Shown in pieces: positions 17,603-26,569 of a DNA stretch of 64,000 nucleotides. Below the pieces are notes generated by a model. It saw nothing but the letters and a program-made list of their open reading frames with translations. It made no database searches and had not been told where the DNA came from. Source of the DNA: Gracilimonas sp. (GTDB lineage: Bacteria; Bacteroidota; Rhodothermia; Balneolales; Balneolaceae); assembly GCF_017641085.1 (NCBI RefSeq), contig NZ_JAEPPI010000001.1, positions 186,001-250,000 of the forward strand, written 5' to 3'. Position numbers and translations under genes: made by a program. Each line of letters starts with the position of its first letter. Position 1 is the stretch's first letter.

Positions 17603-18748
17603 TCAGGATATCAATGCATTTACAATCCTATCAAATTCCTCGGGTGTATTGTACACATTAGGTGAAACCCGGATGGAATCGCCCCGGAAGGAAACCAGGA
17701 TATTTTGCTCCTCGAAGGCAGATTTAATCTGACCAATATCATGTCCTTCCCCTAAACGAATTCCAAACAAGTGAGACGCTCTGTACTCAGGATCTTCAAT
17801 TTTAAAGCCCGCAGATTTTAGTTTTTCAACAGGCCCGGCAATCAAATCCCGACAATACTGTTGGATGTTCTCCACGCCCCATTCATTCAGTTGCTGAACG
17901 GCTTTAAGCATCATCGGCACCAGTATGAAGTTACTGTGTTCGCCCACTTCGTAGCGCAAGGCTCCGGGCTGATATTGATCGTTGTAATTAACCAGGTTTG
18001 CAAAGTTTTCGCTCTCGTACCGATTGATCCAGTTTTCTTCAACCGGTTTTCCTTCATCCAGTGCAGGTCCATAATAGGCAAGCCCGATAGAATAGGGCCC
18101 CATCAGCCATTTATACCCGGCGCAGACCAGGGCGTCAGGTTGAATTTCGGAGACATCGAAAGGCAGTGCACCTACCGATTGTGTTCCGTCGATGGCCAGC
18201 CAGGCACCCACTTCACGGGTTCTATCCCGGATCGCTTTCAAATCAAACAAGGTGCCATCGGCCCAGTGAATATTTCCCATAGCCACCAGTTTGGTCCGGT
18301 CGTTGATGGCATTTAAAACTTTTTCATTCCAAACTTTACCCCGGTTCTCCTGTTCTTTAGGAGGAGTGATGGTGATGATTTCACCGCCTTTTTCCTGAAC
18401 CACCGACCGCCACGGATATACATTGCTCGGAAATTGCTCACCAACTACAATGATGTTGTCTCCTTTGTTTATGGGAACATTCCGGGCAACATTGGCCATC
18501 CCGTAAGAAACAGAAGGTATAACCACGATGCGCTTTGAATCCTTTGCATTAATAAGCTTGGCATATTGTTCTCTAAGCTGATCCGTTTCTCCGAAAAACT
18601 CTTCAGGTGAAATCTTAAAGGGGTTACGTTTACGCTGTACTCCCCAAATTCCGGCTTCTTCAACAACTTTTAGCTGTGGCGACATGTACGCACAATTAAG
18701 GTAAGTAACGGCTTCATCGAGTTGGAAGTGAGATTTTTTACAGTCCAT
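17603..18748 (-). CDS. Aminotransferase class V-fold PLP enzyme
   Basis: A 381-residue PLP-dependent enzyme of the class V (cysteine desulfurase/isopenicillin epimerase-like) group. Visible are VIPSVSYGMANVARN (cofactor phosphate region), AIDGTQSVGALPFDV (aspartate to the pyridine nitrogen) and CAGYKWLMGPYSIGLAYYG (Schiff-base lysine). The sequence lacks the C-terminal cysteine loop of true desulfurases, so a lyase or epimerase-type reaction is equally possible. Substrate unknown. Confidence 0.85.
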   Translation of the reverse strand: MDCKKSHFQLDEAVTYLNCAYMSPQLKVVEEAGIWGVQRKRNPFKISPEEFFGETDQLREQYAKLINAKDSKRIVVIPSVSYGMANVARNVPINKGDNIIVVGEQFPSNVYPWRSVVQEKGGEIITITPPKEQENRGKVWNEKVLNAINDRTKLVAMGNIHWADGTLFDLKAIRDRTREVGAWLAIDGTQSVGALPFDVSEIQPDALVCAGYKWLMGPYSIGLAYYGPALDEGKPVEENWINRYESENFANLVNYNDQYQPGALRYEVGEHSNFILVPMMLKAVQQLNEWGVENIQQYCRDLIAGPVEKLKSAGFKIEDPEYRASHLFGIRLGEGHDIGQIKSAFEEQNILVSFRGDSIRVSPNVYNTPEEFDRIVNALIS

Positions 18749-18826
18749 AGGTGGCTATTACAATTAGTTTGATTTAGGTTAGAGAACGTCGAAATTTCAG
18801 CTGTCAATTACCAAATTTTTTTGTTG

Positions 18827-19303
18827 ATGAATATCAGACATGCTAAAAAAGAAGATCTTCCGGCAGTTCTCACTATGAACAATAACGCAGTCCCTCATGT
18901 AACAAGTGAAGAGATTTCAGACATGGAGTATTACCTGCAAGAGGCAAGTCCCTTTCTGATAATAGAAGAAGAGGACGAGCCGATGGGATTCATGATTGTG
19001 CTTCAAAAAGGGCTGGACTATGAAAGCCTGAACTACAAGTTTTTCTGTAAGAATTATGATGATTTCGATTATGTGGATCGGATTGTTATTTCGGAGAAGT
19101 TCAGAGGCAGAAAGTTAGGCACAGCTCTATATCGATATCTTGCCGAAAACTCTGAGCAAAAGTATATAACCTGTGAAGTGAATCTTGAACCGCCGAACCC
19201 AAACTCGTTGGGATTTCATAAAGCGTTGGGGTTCAATAAAGTAGCCGAGCAGGAAACGGAAGGTGGAAAAAAGAAGGTAGCCTTGATGGTTAAAAGGTGG
19301 TAA
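18827..19303 (+). CDS. GNAT family N-acetyltransferase
   Basis: A 158-residue acetyl-CoA-dependent acyltransferase. It opens MNIRHAKKEDLPAVLTMNN and has the acetyl-CoA loop DRIVISEKFRGRKLGTALYRYL (R-G-x-K-L-G) and NPNSLGFHKALGF near the C-terminus. ATG 18827 was preferred to the two TTG codons just upstream. The substrate cannot be deduced. Confidence 0.88.
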   Translation: MNIRHAKKEDLPAVLTMNNNAVPHVTSEEISDMEYYLQEASPFLIIEEEDEPMGFMIVLQKGLDYESLNYKFFCKNYDDFDYVDRIVISEKFRGRKLGTALYRYLAENSEQKYITCEVNLEPPNPNSLGFHKALGFNKVAEQETEGGKKKVALMVKRW

Positions 19304-19394
19304 AAGAGAAAATTTCTTTCTTTCAATTTGGAATGAAAGTTCTGGTTATAGGTTTATGAAGCTGACTATTCAATCATAATAAACCTAAAACACT

Positions 19395-19946
19395 ATGAAA
19401 TTCATGAAGAGAGTATCCGGAGTTTTTGCACTAATTTTTGCAATGCTCCTTTCAACTAATATAAAGGCACAGGACAGTGACATCGTTGATCTTGCTGTTG
19501 CCACCGATGAACTTTCAACCCTTGTTACAGCTGTACAAGCTGCCGGGTTGGTAGAGACGCTTAAGAGTGACGGACCATTCACCGTTTTTGCTCCGACAAA
19601 TGCAGCATTCGAAGCCCTGCCGGAAGGCGTACTTGATATGCTATTGAAGCCGGAAAACAAAGATAAGTTGACGGCCGTACTTACCTATCATGTAGTACCT
19701 GCAGAAGTAATGTCTGGCGACCTGGAAGATGGTATGATGGCCGGTACGGTTCAGGGAAGTGAAGCTAAAATTACCCTTATGAACGGCAAAGCCATGGTTG
19801 ACGGAGCTACAGTAATTATGGCTGATGTGAATGCCAGCAACGGTGTTGTTCATGTAATTGATCAGGTAATTTTACCGCCAAGCATTAAGGAAGCCCTGGC
19901 ATCTGCTGAGAAGCAAAAGAAAGATAAGAAAGACAAAGACTGGTAA
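19395..19946 (+). CDS. Secreted fasciclin (FAS1) domain protein
   Basis: A 183-residue secreted protein: signal peptide to about residue 25 ([14 protein letters not shown]), then one FAS1 domain with the H1 motif [17 protein letters not shown] and the H2-type motif [14 protein letters not shown], and [14 protein letters not shown] between them. The tail is very lysine-rich ([12 protein letters not shown]). FAS1 domains mediate adhesion in matrices and cell surfaces. A terminator follows 25 bases later. Confidence 0.93.
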   Translation: MKFMKRVSGVFALIFAMLLSTNIKAQDSDIVDLAVATDELSTLVTAVQAAGLVETLKSDGPFTVFAPTNAAFEALPEGVLDMLLKPENKDKLTAVLTYHVVPAEVMSGDLEDGMMAGTVQGSEAKITLMNGKAMVDGATVIMADVNASNGVVHVIDQVILPPSIKEALASAEKQKKDKKDKDW

Positions 19947-19971
19947 GTTAAAAACCAGACAGGACCATCCG

Positions 19972-20002
19972 GGCCGGAGTCGAGAGACGCCGGCCTTTTT
20001 TT
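19972..20002 (+). terminator. Rho-independent terminator after the fasciclin gene
   Basis: Stem ggccgg (19972-19977) with ccggcc (19990-19995) around a 12-base loop, followed by seven T. It separates the fasciclin gene from convergent DUF1059. Confidence 0.85.
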
Positions 20003-20015
20003 GTTTGGCAATTAA

Positions 20016-20255
20016 TCAGTTTTCATCGGGAAGTGATTCAAACTCCTGCCGTTTCTTTTCCATCCACTGCTGCATAGCTTCCGGGTCGTTCATCATTTCA
20101 GACATCTCTTGCATAGCCTGAAGATGATCAACATCACCTTGCTTAAACATTTCAGTTCCGTGCTGCCGACTTAACTCAGCAATTTCTTCAAAGGTTTCTG
20201 CGGTAAATTCCTGATCACAGGCCCCGCCCAGTTGTTTACAGGTCATGGTTTTCAT
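20016..20255 (-). CDS. DUF1059 domain small protein
   Basis: A 79-residue protein beginning MKTMTCKQLGGACDQEFTAET, matching the DUF1059 pattern (two cysteines in CxxLGG.CD followed by an alpha-helical region with repeated H). The C-terminal half is acidic and methionine-rich (MQEMSEMMNDPEAMQQWMEK). Function unknown; the cysteines may bind a metal. Confidence 0.8.
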   Translation of the reverse strand: MKTMTCKQLGGACDQEFTAETFEEIAELSRQHGTEMFKQGDVDHLQAMQEMSEMMNDPEAMQQWMEKKRQEFESLPDEN

Positions 20256-20274
20256 AAATAAATGGGATTATACC

Positions 20275-20745
20275 TTATTCCTGAAGACTTAAACTTTCAC
20301 GGGTTTCTCTGAGTCTGTCAACCAACTCTTTGATTTGAGCAGGCGGATGACCGTAATCGAAAGTGACTTTTTTCACAAGGCCGGGACTTTGGATTTCTAT
20401 CCACTCGGCCCCTCCATCGGCACAATCAGGGCAACCAATTACTTTAGGTAATGCAGTAATGGCCTCCTGATTAACAAGCGACTGAATTTCACTCCACTCC
20501 TGAGGAGAGACGGCGCGCTTATTTTCCACTTTCAATTCAGAAAGTCCGCCTTCACCCTTGTTCTCCCTTATTCTCAAAACAGCCTGGGATTCGTTTACTG
20601 AAACCTCCTGAAAACAAGGTCCCACACACATGCCAAATGAAGAACCGGATTTGATGGTGTAGTTTGACTCGATGATATCACCCTGGGAGCATCCGGTGAT
20701 AATCATGAATGCCATAAAAAGTATTGCTGGAATGAAGTTCTTCAT
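20275..20745 (-). CDS. Putative lipoprotein of unknown function
   Basis: A 156-residue protein with a lipoprotein signal (ILFMAFMIITGC). The mature part has two cysteine pairs (FGMCVGPCFQEV and IGCPDCADGGAEW), giving a layout reminiscent of DUF6438-type proteins, but I do not recognise it with certainty. It lies 20 bases upstream of DUF1059 on the same strand. Confidence 0.65.
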   Translation of the reverse strand: MKNFIPAILFMAFMIITGCSQGDIIESNYTIKSGSSFGMCVGPCFQEVSVNESQAVLRIRENKGEGGLSELKVENKRAVSPQEWSEIQSLVNQEAITALPKVIGCPDCADGGAEWIEIQSPGLVKKVTFDYGHPPAQIKELVDRLRETRESLSLQE

Positions 20746-20806
20746 AATAGTAGGTTATTCGTCCTGATTATATAGGCTACTTTAAAATTCTCTTTAAAAC
20801 CAGTGT

Positions 20807-21763
20807 TTATTCAAAAAACTCAAACCCGTCAATAATATCAAGATAGACGCCATCAAAGCCGGCATCGAGTATTTTTTGAAGGTAGGAATCTTCGTTTCCA
20901 TAAATGATGGACTTCCACTCGGGATGCCAGTACATCACCTTGAAGTTACCTTCCCAGTTCGGGTTCTCCTGAACCAGCCACTCGGGATTACCGGTACTCC
21001 AGCCATCCTGCCAGTAGTAGCGATAGTCCTCAGCTTCCCCGATGCTCATATAACTGATAACCATTCGTTCCCCGCCATTCTTTTTCTGCCGAAGCTGATT
21101 AACTTCCGACACTGTCAACATCCGGCCGGCATAAAAAGCATCTATCACAATAACATCATAATTGGTGTTCTGAATGGCAGTTATAAAATCCGACCGGGTT
21201 TCAAATTTAGATTTATTCAGCAGATAAAGGAAATTGTGAGCTTCAGATAAATTTGATATCTGCTCGTCGTTAACACCGGGAATAGGATTTGGTTGATCCG
21301 GGATTTCGGTTAGGTCACGTTCAGGTGCCGCAAAAGAAAGGTATCCCAATGCATTATTCTGGTTATAGGAATTGTTTACTTTAAATGATGTAGAGCAGTA
21401 GTCGGTAACCAGGATGGTTTTGCCGGCTTCCTTACCGATGTTGAGCAGCCTAAGGAGCTGATTGGTCTCGGTAGCCGGTGTAGGCTGATCATCGTTACTA
21501 TACCCGAAAAAAAGACTTTCCTGGGCCAGGCCATCCACAGCGTTGAGGTAATCAATCGCAACGTTTTCGTTTTTTAGAAGGAGGGGATGTCCGTTCTGGG
21601 GGATAACGGCAAAGCCGGGATCCTGATTTTTAGCGTACTCAGAAATTTCCTGAACAAAACTTCGCATCTCTTCCCGATAATCAATACTGTCGTTGTTGAA
21701 GACAACACCGCAGGAAAACAAAGTGGAAATAATTAAAAACAGGAATAGAAATTTTGTTCGCAT
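20807..21763 (-). CDS. GH114-like (endo alpha-1,4-polygalactosaminidase family) lipoprotein
   Basis: A 318-residue lipoprotein (LIISTLFSC lipobox) of the glycoside-hydrolase 114/TM1410 family. Conserved elements are ILVTDYCS, YDVIVIDAF, MVISYMSIGEAEDYRYYW, NWEGNFKVMYWHPEWKSIIYG and DAGFDGVYLDIIDGFEFF; the acidic residues in IDAF, GEAEDYR and YLDIID are the expected active-site positions. The enzyme probably cleaves an amino-sugar polymer in the envelope or biofilm matrix. Confidence 0.8.
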   Translation of the reverse strand: MRTKFLFLFLIISTLFSCGVVFNNDSIDYREEMRSFVQEISEYAKNQDPGFAVIPQNGHPLLLKNENVAIDYLNAVDGLAQESLFFGYSNDDQPTPATETNQLLRLLNIGKEAGKTILVTDYCSTSFKVNNSYNQNNALGYLSFAAPERDLTEIPDQPNPIPGVNDEQISNLSEAHNFLYLLNKSKFETRSDFITAIQNTNYDVIVIDAFYAGRMLTVSEVNQLRQKKNGGERMVISYMSIGEAEDYRYYWQDGWSTGNPEWLVQENPNWEGNFKVMYWHPEWKSIIYGNEDSYLQKILDAGFDGVYLDIIDGFEFFE

Positions 21764-21811
21764 TGGTTTGTATTTTGAAGTAAAACAGAGAAAAAATCTA
21801 ACAGGCTAAAA

Positions 21812-23740
21812 TTGCAGGATTATTTTCAGAAAGCAGAATTAAATTTAAAAAAAATTTGGGGGTTCGACGGATTTCGTCCCGGTCAGGATGAGGTAGTCCG
21901 TTCTGTTTTTGATGGGAAAGATACACTGGTACTTTTCCCAACAGGTGGGGGGAAATCGCTATGCTATCAGGTTCCCGCTACTGTTTTTGAGGGAATGACC
22001 CTGGTAATATCACCACTTGTGGCCCTTATGCAAGACCAGGTTCAACAATTAAAAGCGAAAGGAATTTCAGCTACGTTTATTAACAGTACCATCCCGTCTT
22101 ATGAGGTTGAGCAGCGTTTAGTGAATGCCCGAAATGGAATGTACAAGCTGCTATATTGTGCCCCGGAGCGATTGAAAACCAATCTTTGGGAGGCGGAATT
22201 ACCCCGTATGAATATCGACCTGGTGGCGATTGATGAAGCACATTGCATTAGTGAGTGGGGGCATGATTTCCGACCCAGCTATCGGGACATAAGAGAATCG
22301 CTGGAATCTATTGCTGATCAAACCCGGTGGATTGCCTTAACGGCAACAGCCACACCGGAAGTGCAAAAAGACATAGTAGATTCGCTGGGTTTCGAAGATG
22401 CAAACGTCATTTCCCGGGGTTTCTCTCGTCCGAATTTAAAGTGGTGGGTGGTTAAATCCCCCAATAAAAAACAGAAGCTGGAAGAGTCGGTAAAGAAAGG
22501 GGCTCAAAAAGGAGATGGACTTATCTATGGCGGAACTCGCAAGAACTGTGAGCTACTTGCGGAGCGGTTTTCACGCTTTGGAATAAAAACGGAAGCCTAT
22601 CATGCGGGGGTAGAATCAGAAGAACGAAAAGCTATACAGCAGCGATGGATCTCCGGGGAAACACCATTAGTCTCTGCTACCAATGCATTTGGCATGGGCA
22701 TCGATAAACCCAACTGCCGGTATGTGATTCATGAGGAAATGCCGTATTCGCTGGAGGCTTACTATCAGGAAGCAGGTCGAGCCGGCCGGGATGGGGAAGA
22801 AAGCTTTCCCATTTTATTGTACCGGGAATCGGACTACCACAAAGCGGATGAGCGTATTGATCAGGGATATCCGACCCTGGATGAATTAGATCATGTATAT
22901 CAGGTTTTATGCGACAGCTTTCATTTGGCGGTAGGTTCACAAATGGAAGAGTCTATGTCGTTTGATATCGAGCAGATTAAAAAGAGAGGAAAGGTTAAAT
23001 ACGGAAAAGCGCGGGCAGCTATGCGTTTGCTTGATCAGTTTGATGTGATTGCCATGCAGGAAGAAGTGAAGCCGGCCGTAAGCGTGCAGTTTACCCTCAG
23101 CCAAAATGCGATGAAAACCTTCCGGGAAAAGTGTAAGAACGATGAGAAGGCTGAATTCACCGATAAGCTGGAGCGAATGTTTGGGAGTTTGGCTTTCAAA
23201 GAAATGATTCAGCTGGATGAGGAGTATGTGCTGGATAAATTGGGGATTCAAAGAAACGCATTGGTTAAAGCATTAAACGTGCTGATGCAAAACGATCAGG
23301 TGCTGGTTTTTGAGATGCATAAGCAACGAAGCCTGGTCAAAGTACTGGAAGCCCGCTCCAAAAAATTACCGCTGACGAAGAAAGAAGTAGAGTCGCACCG
23401 TAATAACCTGTTCAGGAAGCTCGAGCATATGCATGGTTATATCCTGACCGACCGTTGCCGGGAAGTATATCTTCGAAATTACTTTGGTGATACCGATGCA
23501 GAGCCCTGCGGACATTGTGACAATTGTTTGAAAACGGCGGCTTCAGAAGAGGTAAGCCCAACTGATGAAGAGATTAAAGCTGTTTATGATGAACTTGAAT
23601 CGGAGGAACGGACTGTTTCTCAACTATGCAGTTCAACCGGCCAGTCTAAGCGAAAAGTGCAGCAAGCCCTTCAGTTTTTAATCCGCGAAGACAAAGTGAC
23701 TACCATTCCCTCAAAGCCGGGATACTATTGTTTGTTATAG
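21812..23740 (+). CDS. recQ: ATP-dependent DNA helicase RecQ
   Basis: A 642-residue 3'-5' helicase. Motifs in order: FRPGQDEVV, Walker A LFPTGGGKSLCYQ (about 42-53), IDEAHCISEWGHDFRPSY (DEAH plus aromatic loop), ALTATATPEVQKDI, GMGIDKPNCRYVIH, YYQEAGRAGRDG; then the RQC zinc site with GHCDNC (and an upstream CREVYLRNYF) and a winged helix. A separate HRDC domain is not evident. The start is TTG 21812, preceded by acagg; an in-frame stop upstream and lack of any nearby ATG support it. Confidence 0.95.
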   Translation: MQDYFQKAELNLKKIWGFDGFRPGQDEVVRSVFDGKDTLVLFPTGGGKSLCYQVPATVFEGMTLVISPLVALMQDQVQQLKAKGISATFINSTIPSYEVEQRLVNARNGMYKLLYCAPERLKTNLWEAELPRMNIDLVAIDEAHCISEWGHDFRPSYRDIRESLESIADQTRWIALTATATPEVQKDIVDSLGFEDANVISRGFSRPNLKWWVVKSPNKKQKLEESVKKGAQKGDGLIYGGTRKNCELLAERFSRFGIKTEAYHAGVESEERKAIQQRWISGETPLVSATNAFGMGIDKPNCRYVIHEEMPYSLEAYYQEAGRAGRDGEESFPILLYRESDYHKADERIDQGYPTLDELDHVYQVLCDSFHLAVGSQMEESMSFDIEQIKKRGKVKYGKARAAMRLLDQFDVIAMQEEVKPAVSVQFTLSQNAMKTFREKCKNDEKAEFTDKLERMFGSLAFKEMIQLDEEYVLDKLGIQRNALVKALNVLMQNDQVLVFEMHKQRSLVKVLEARSKKLPLTKKEVESHRNNLFRKLEHMHGYILTDRCREVYLRNYFGDTDAEPCGHCDNCLKTAASEEVSPTDEEIKAVYDELESEERTVSQLCSSTGQSKRKVQQALQFLIREDKVTTIPSKPGYYCLL

Positions 23741-23743
23741 GTG

Positions 23744-24290
23744 GGTAGGTGTTAGGGGCAAGGGGTTAGGTTTTAGTCGCAAGGTTTTAGGTGTTTGGGG
23801 TGGGGTTATTTCTTTAGAAGAGTGTGAAGCATTTTCTGGATTTCGGTGTTGTGTTCTAAAGCAGAATCAAGCTTTTGCCCATTCATAATTTGATTTTCTT
23901 TCAACAAGAGTAATTGGGTTTCAAGCTCAAAACTGGAGCCAAGTGAGATCCTCAGAAACCGTTTAAAATCTTTTCTGCTTTCTCTGCTGCATGCTTCTGC
24001 AATATTGGAGGGAACCGAAATGGATGACCTTATAATCTGATCCCGATAGGTATATCGTTCGGATTTTGGCAGTTCTTTTATAATGGCATGTACAATAGAA
24101 GTCATTTCCATGCTTCTCTTCCAAACGATAAGCTTTTTAAAATTTTTCATCAGATATACTCTTTTGGCTTTGTTCACCAGTAAGAGCTCTGAAAACCCAA
24201 TTCCTTACAAAATTAATGAACTATTACCTCGACAAGAAGCCCTTGCCACCCCACCCCTAACACCTTGCGACTAAAACCTAATACCTAAAA
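23744..24290. mobile_element. Inverted-repeat element carrying a four-helix-bundle gene
   Basis: A perfect 19-base inverted pair, ttaggttttagtcgcaagg at 23766-23784 and its complement at 24263-24281, lies within longer imperfect arms rich in ggtgttagggg / ccccta. The arms enclose a single small gene and no transposase. The left arm begins a few bases after the recQ stop, and the right arm includes the stop of the DUF4296 gene. Outer limits are approximate. Confidence 0.65.
23806..24150 (-). CDS. Four-helix-bundle protein (S23/IVS type)
   Basis: A 114-residue protein of the 23S rRNA intervening-sequence (S23) family: FKKLIVWKRSMEMT, DQIIRSSISVPSNIAEA, SRKDFKRFLRISLGSSFELETQLLL. The ATG at 24150 is preferred over an upstream one at 24177 because family members begin MKNFxKLxVW. 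The family is often found as a lone passenger gene in repeats or in rRNA insertions; function is unknown. Confidence 0.88.
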   Translation of the reverse strand: MKNFKKLIVWKRSMEMTSIVHAIIKELPKSERYTYRDQIIRSSISVPSNIAEACSRESRKDFKRFLRISLGSSFELETQLLLLKENQIMNGQKLDSALEHNTEIQKMLHTLLKK

Positions 24291-24680
24291 ACTATCCCCC
24301 GTTGAATCTCGCCTCGCTGCTTTAACCGAATCAATATGCGCCTGAATATACTGCTCTTCGTTTTCCAGCTGACGGATCACTTCCTGAACCCGTATTAATT
24401 GCCTTTCCACTTGTTTTTGGTAAAAGGTGTGGGAGGCTAAAAACTGCTCTTCGGTAACGCCAAACTTGTCGTACACCAACGCTTTCAGCGAGTCAGCATT
24501 AACGCTGTCGGGTTGGGCATCGCGATAGGTAGAGATATGCTGCATCTCAATCAAAAGGTCGATGTAATTCTGTTCGCTGATCAGGTTTTCAGGCTCCGGA
24601 GCTTTATCCGGGCCCATGCAACCATAACCGACTATAACTGCCAAAAGAAGAAGAACAGCCTGCGTGAGTAACCTTTTCAT
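24285..24680 (-). CDS. DUF4296 lipoprotein
   Basis: A 131-residue lipoprotein (signal MKRLLTQAVLLLLAVIVGYGC) with the DUF4296 layout: an N-terminal PENLISEQNYIDLLIEMQ, a helix with AQPDSVNADSLKALVYDKFGVTEEQFLASHTFYQKQ and a helical tail. ATG 24680 gives the lipobox at a normal place; a longer start at 24737 would run into the SDR gene. The stop overlaps the repeat arm of the element next door. Function unknown, a Bacteroidota family. Confidence 0.78.
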   Translation of the reverse strand: MKRLLTQAVLLLLAVIVGYGCMGPDKAPEPENLISEQNYIDLLIEMQHISTYRDAQPDSVNADSLKALVYDKFGVTEEQFLASHTFYQKQVERQLIRVQEVIRQLENEEQYIQAHIDSVKAARRDSTGDSF

Positions 24681-24690
24681 GTGTCGCTTC

Positions 24691-25410
24691 CTAATTGGTA
24701 GGATCTTTGGGGTTAAGCGGACGCATTGTGATCTCATTGATCAGGAAATTGTCGTCCGTTTCAAGAAGGAATTTTACTGTGCTTGATATGTCGGTTGTTT
24801 TCATCATATTCGGATGATTGTCGATGCCGTCAATTTTTTCGAAAAGCTCGGTATCGATAGAGCCCGGAAATACGCAGGTGACCTTGATGCCATCATAGCG
24901 AAGTTCCTTAAACAATGCTTCACTGAATCCACGTACGCCGAACTTACTGGCGTTATATCCTGAGATGGTTGGGTTTCCTAAAAGACCAGCAATGGAAGAA
25001 ATGTTAATGATGTGGCAGGTATTCTCATTGTTTTTCATCAGGGGCACGATGAGTCGGGTGAGGTAAAAAATTCCATTGAGGTTCACATTGATCATGGTAT
25101 GCCACTCGCTCATGGAAAGGTCATCCACATTCGCTGAGTACATCACACCGGCATTATTAATCAGAATATCAGGGATGTGATTCAAATCAAAGGTATCATC
25201 CACCCATTCTTCCAGAGCTTCCGCATTGGTGATGTCCATTTTCACGGGATGAAATTTATCGCCCAGTGATTTTTGAAGGTTCTTCATCTTATCGAGGCTG
25301 CGCGCAAGTCCATACACTTCAGCTCCGTTTTCGACAAGCATTTTACTGAATTCAGCTCCAATGCCGCTGCTGGCTCCGGTAACGATGGCGATTTTTGAAT
25401 CAAGGTTCAT
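24691..25410 (-). CDS. Short-chain dehydrogenase/reductase
   Basis: A 239-residue classical SDR. It has the NAD(P)-binding motif TGASSGIGAEF, NNAGVMYS, the serine in INISSIAGLLG and the YNASK active site, plus PGSIDTELFEKI. The substrate is not evident. The gene lies just upstream of, and 10 bases from, the DUF4296 gene and is divergent from coaX. Confidence 0.9.
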   Translation of the reverse strand: MNLDSKIAIVTGASSGIGAEFSKMLVENGAEVYGLARSLDKMKNLQKSLGDKFHPVKMDITNAEALEEWVDDTFDLNHIPDILINNAGVMYSANVDDLSMSEWHTMINVNLNGIFYLTRLIVPLMKNNENTCHIINISSIAGLLGNPTISGYNASKFGVRGFSEALFKELRYDGIKVTCVFPGSIDTELFEKIDGIDNHPNMMKTTDISSTVKFLLETDDNFLINEITMRPLNPKDPTN

Positions 25411-25462
25411 TGTAAAAATGGTATTTTGTTTACATTCAATAGTTTAAAAGTACTACAAAAAG

Positions 25463-26233
25463 ATGAGCAAAATCGATTCCAATTCATCAAAAAAAGCCCT
25501 CTACCTCGATGCCGGAAATTCTTCCATCAAAGGAGCCTATAAAAAAGGGGTGAACTGGGAAGCTATTCACACCCAAAAAAACTATACGGCTTCCGAGTTG
25601 GTACAGTGGATTGATGATCATCCTGAGTCGTTTTCACATATCGTTTTATCGAGTGTGCGGGATGATGTTCGGAAGGCGATCCGCTCAGAACTAAGTCATG
25701 TAAATCTTCTTGAACTTACTACAAGCGATATCCCGCGGGAGTTGCTTGACTATGAGACGGTTGAGACGCTGGGAATCGACCGGTTTTTGGCTTGCTATGG
25801 AGCCACCGATCAGGTTAGCGATGCGGTTGTGGTGATTGATGCCGGAACCGCACTCACTATCGATTATATGGATCAGGACGATGTGTATCATGGGGGGTTG
25901 ATAGCCCCGGGATTGTCAGCCTTTGGGGGAATTCTGCCTCAAAAAGCCCCCGCCTTGCCAAATGTAGAAATGGATATCCCCGAAATCTGGCCCGGTAAAA
26001 GCACCATCGACTCACTTAAATGGGGGCAGGCCGGATTCTATAAAATGGCCATCCAGGGAGTATTAAAAAAATATGAAGACACTTTCGGGCATTATGAATT
26101 ATTTGTAACCGGAGGAGATGCCTCTTTGGTTGAGTTGTTAACCGATCGTGAGTGCAAAGTTCGGCCTTTCCTGGTATTTGATGGTATGAAAAAGATGGAA
26201 AGTAGTGGGAAGAGAAAAAAAGGAGAAGGATAA
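25463..26233 (+). CDS. coaX: Type III pantothenate kinase
   Basis: A 256-residue CoaX that phosphorylates pantothenate in the first step of coenzyme A synthesis. The N-terminal ASKHA phosphate motif LYLDAGNSSIKGAY (DxGN), ETLGIDRFLACYGA, VVIDAGTALTIDYM and GGLIAPGLSAFGGILPQKAPALP match the family, as does FVTGGDASLV near the end. The C-terminus is basic. Confidence 0.93.
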   Translation: MSKIDSNSSKKALYLDAGNSSIKGAYKKGVNWEAIHTQKNYTASELVQWIDDHPESFSHIVLSSVRDDVRKAIRSELSHVNLLELTTSDIPRELLDYETVETLGIDRFLACYGATDQVSDAVVVIDAGTALTIDYMDQDDVYHGGLIAPGLSAFGGILPQKAPALPNVEMDIPEIWPGKSTIDSLKWGQAGFYKMAIQGVLKKYEDTFGHYELFVTGGDASLVELLTDRECKVRPFLVFDGMKKMESSGKRKKGEG

Positions 26234-26238
26234 GGCAT

Positions 26239-26499
26239 TTAAGTTTTGTGCCGACTTGCAGGGTAATCCATTTTCATATAAAGGCCGCCCTTTCTCAGTT
26301 CATCGAGCATCTGATTAAGACGTTTCAACCTTGTTTTTTCCTGTTTTGCACGGCTAATCCACCCAATATAATCGTTCTGTTGGTATGCCGGTCTTTCGTA
26401 GTATAATTCCAGCAACTGATGCTCTTTAAGGGCATCTTCTACAAAATCAGGCATGGGATAAATATCCCGGCTGAGTCCGGATTTCTCTTTCCTTTTCAT
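26239..26499 (-). CDS. YdeI/OmpD-associated family small protein
   Basis: An 86-residue protein that matches the C-terminal YdeI/OmpD-associated (Omdp) domain: MPDFVEDALKEHQLLELYYERPAYQQNDYIGWISRAKQEKTRLKRL. Larger members have an extra N-terminal DUF1801 domain, absent here. Function unclear. Convergent with coaX. Confidence 0.75.
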   Translation of the reverse strand: MKRKEKSGLSRDIYPMPDFVEDALKEHQLLELYYERPAYQQNDYIGWISRAKQEKTRLKRLNQMLDELRKGGLYMKMDYPASRHKT

Positions 26500-26569
26500 A
26501 GCATGAGCTCCGCTTTATGGTATGGTAGCCAATTAATAAAAAGGTGGTCAAAAAAGCGAATGTAGATAA

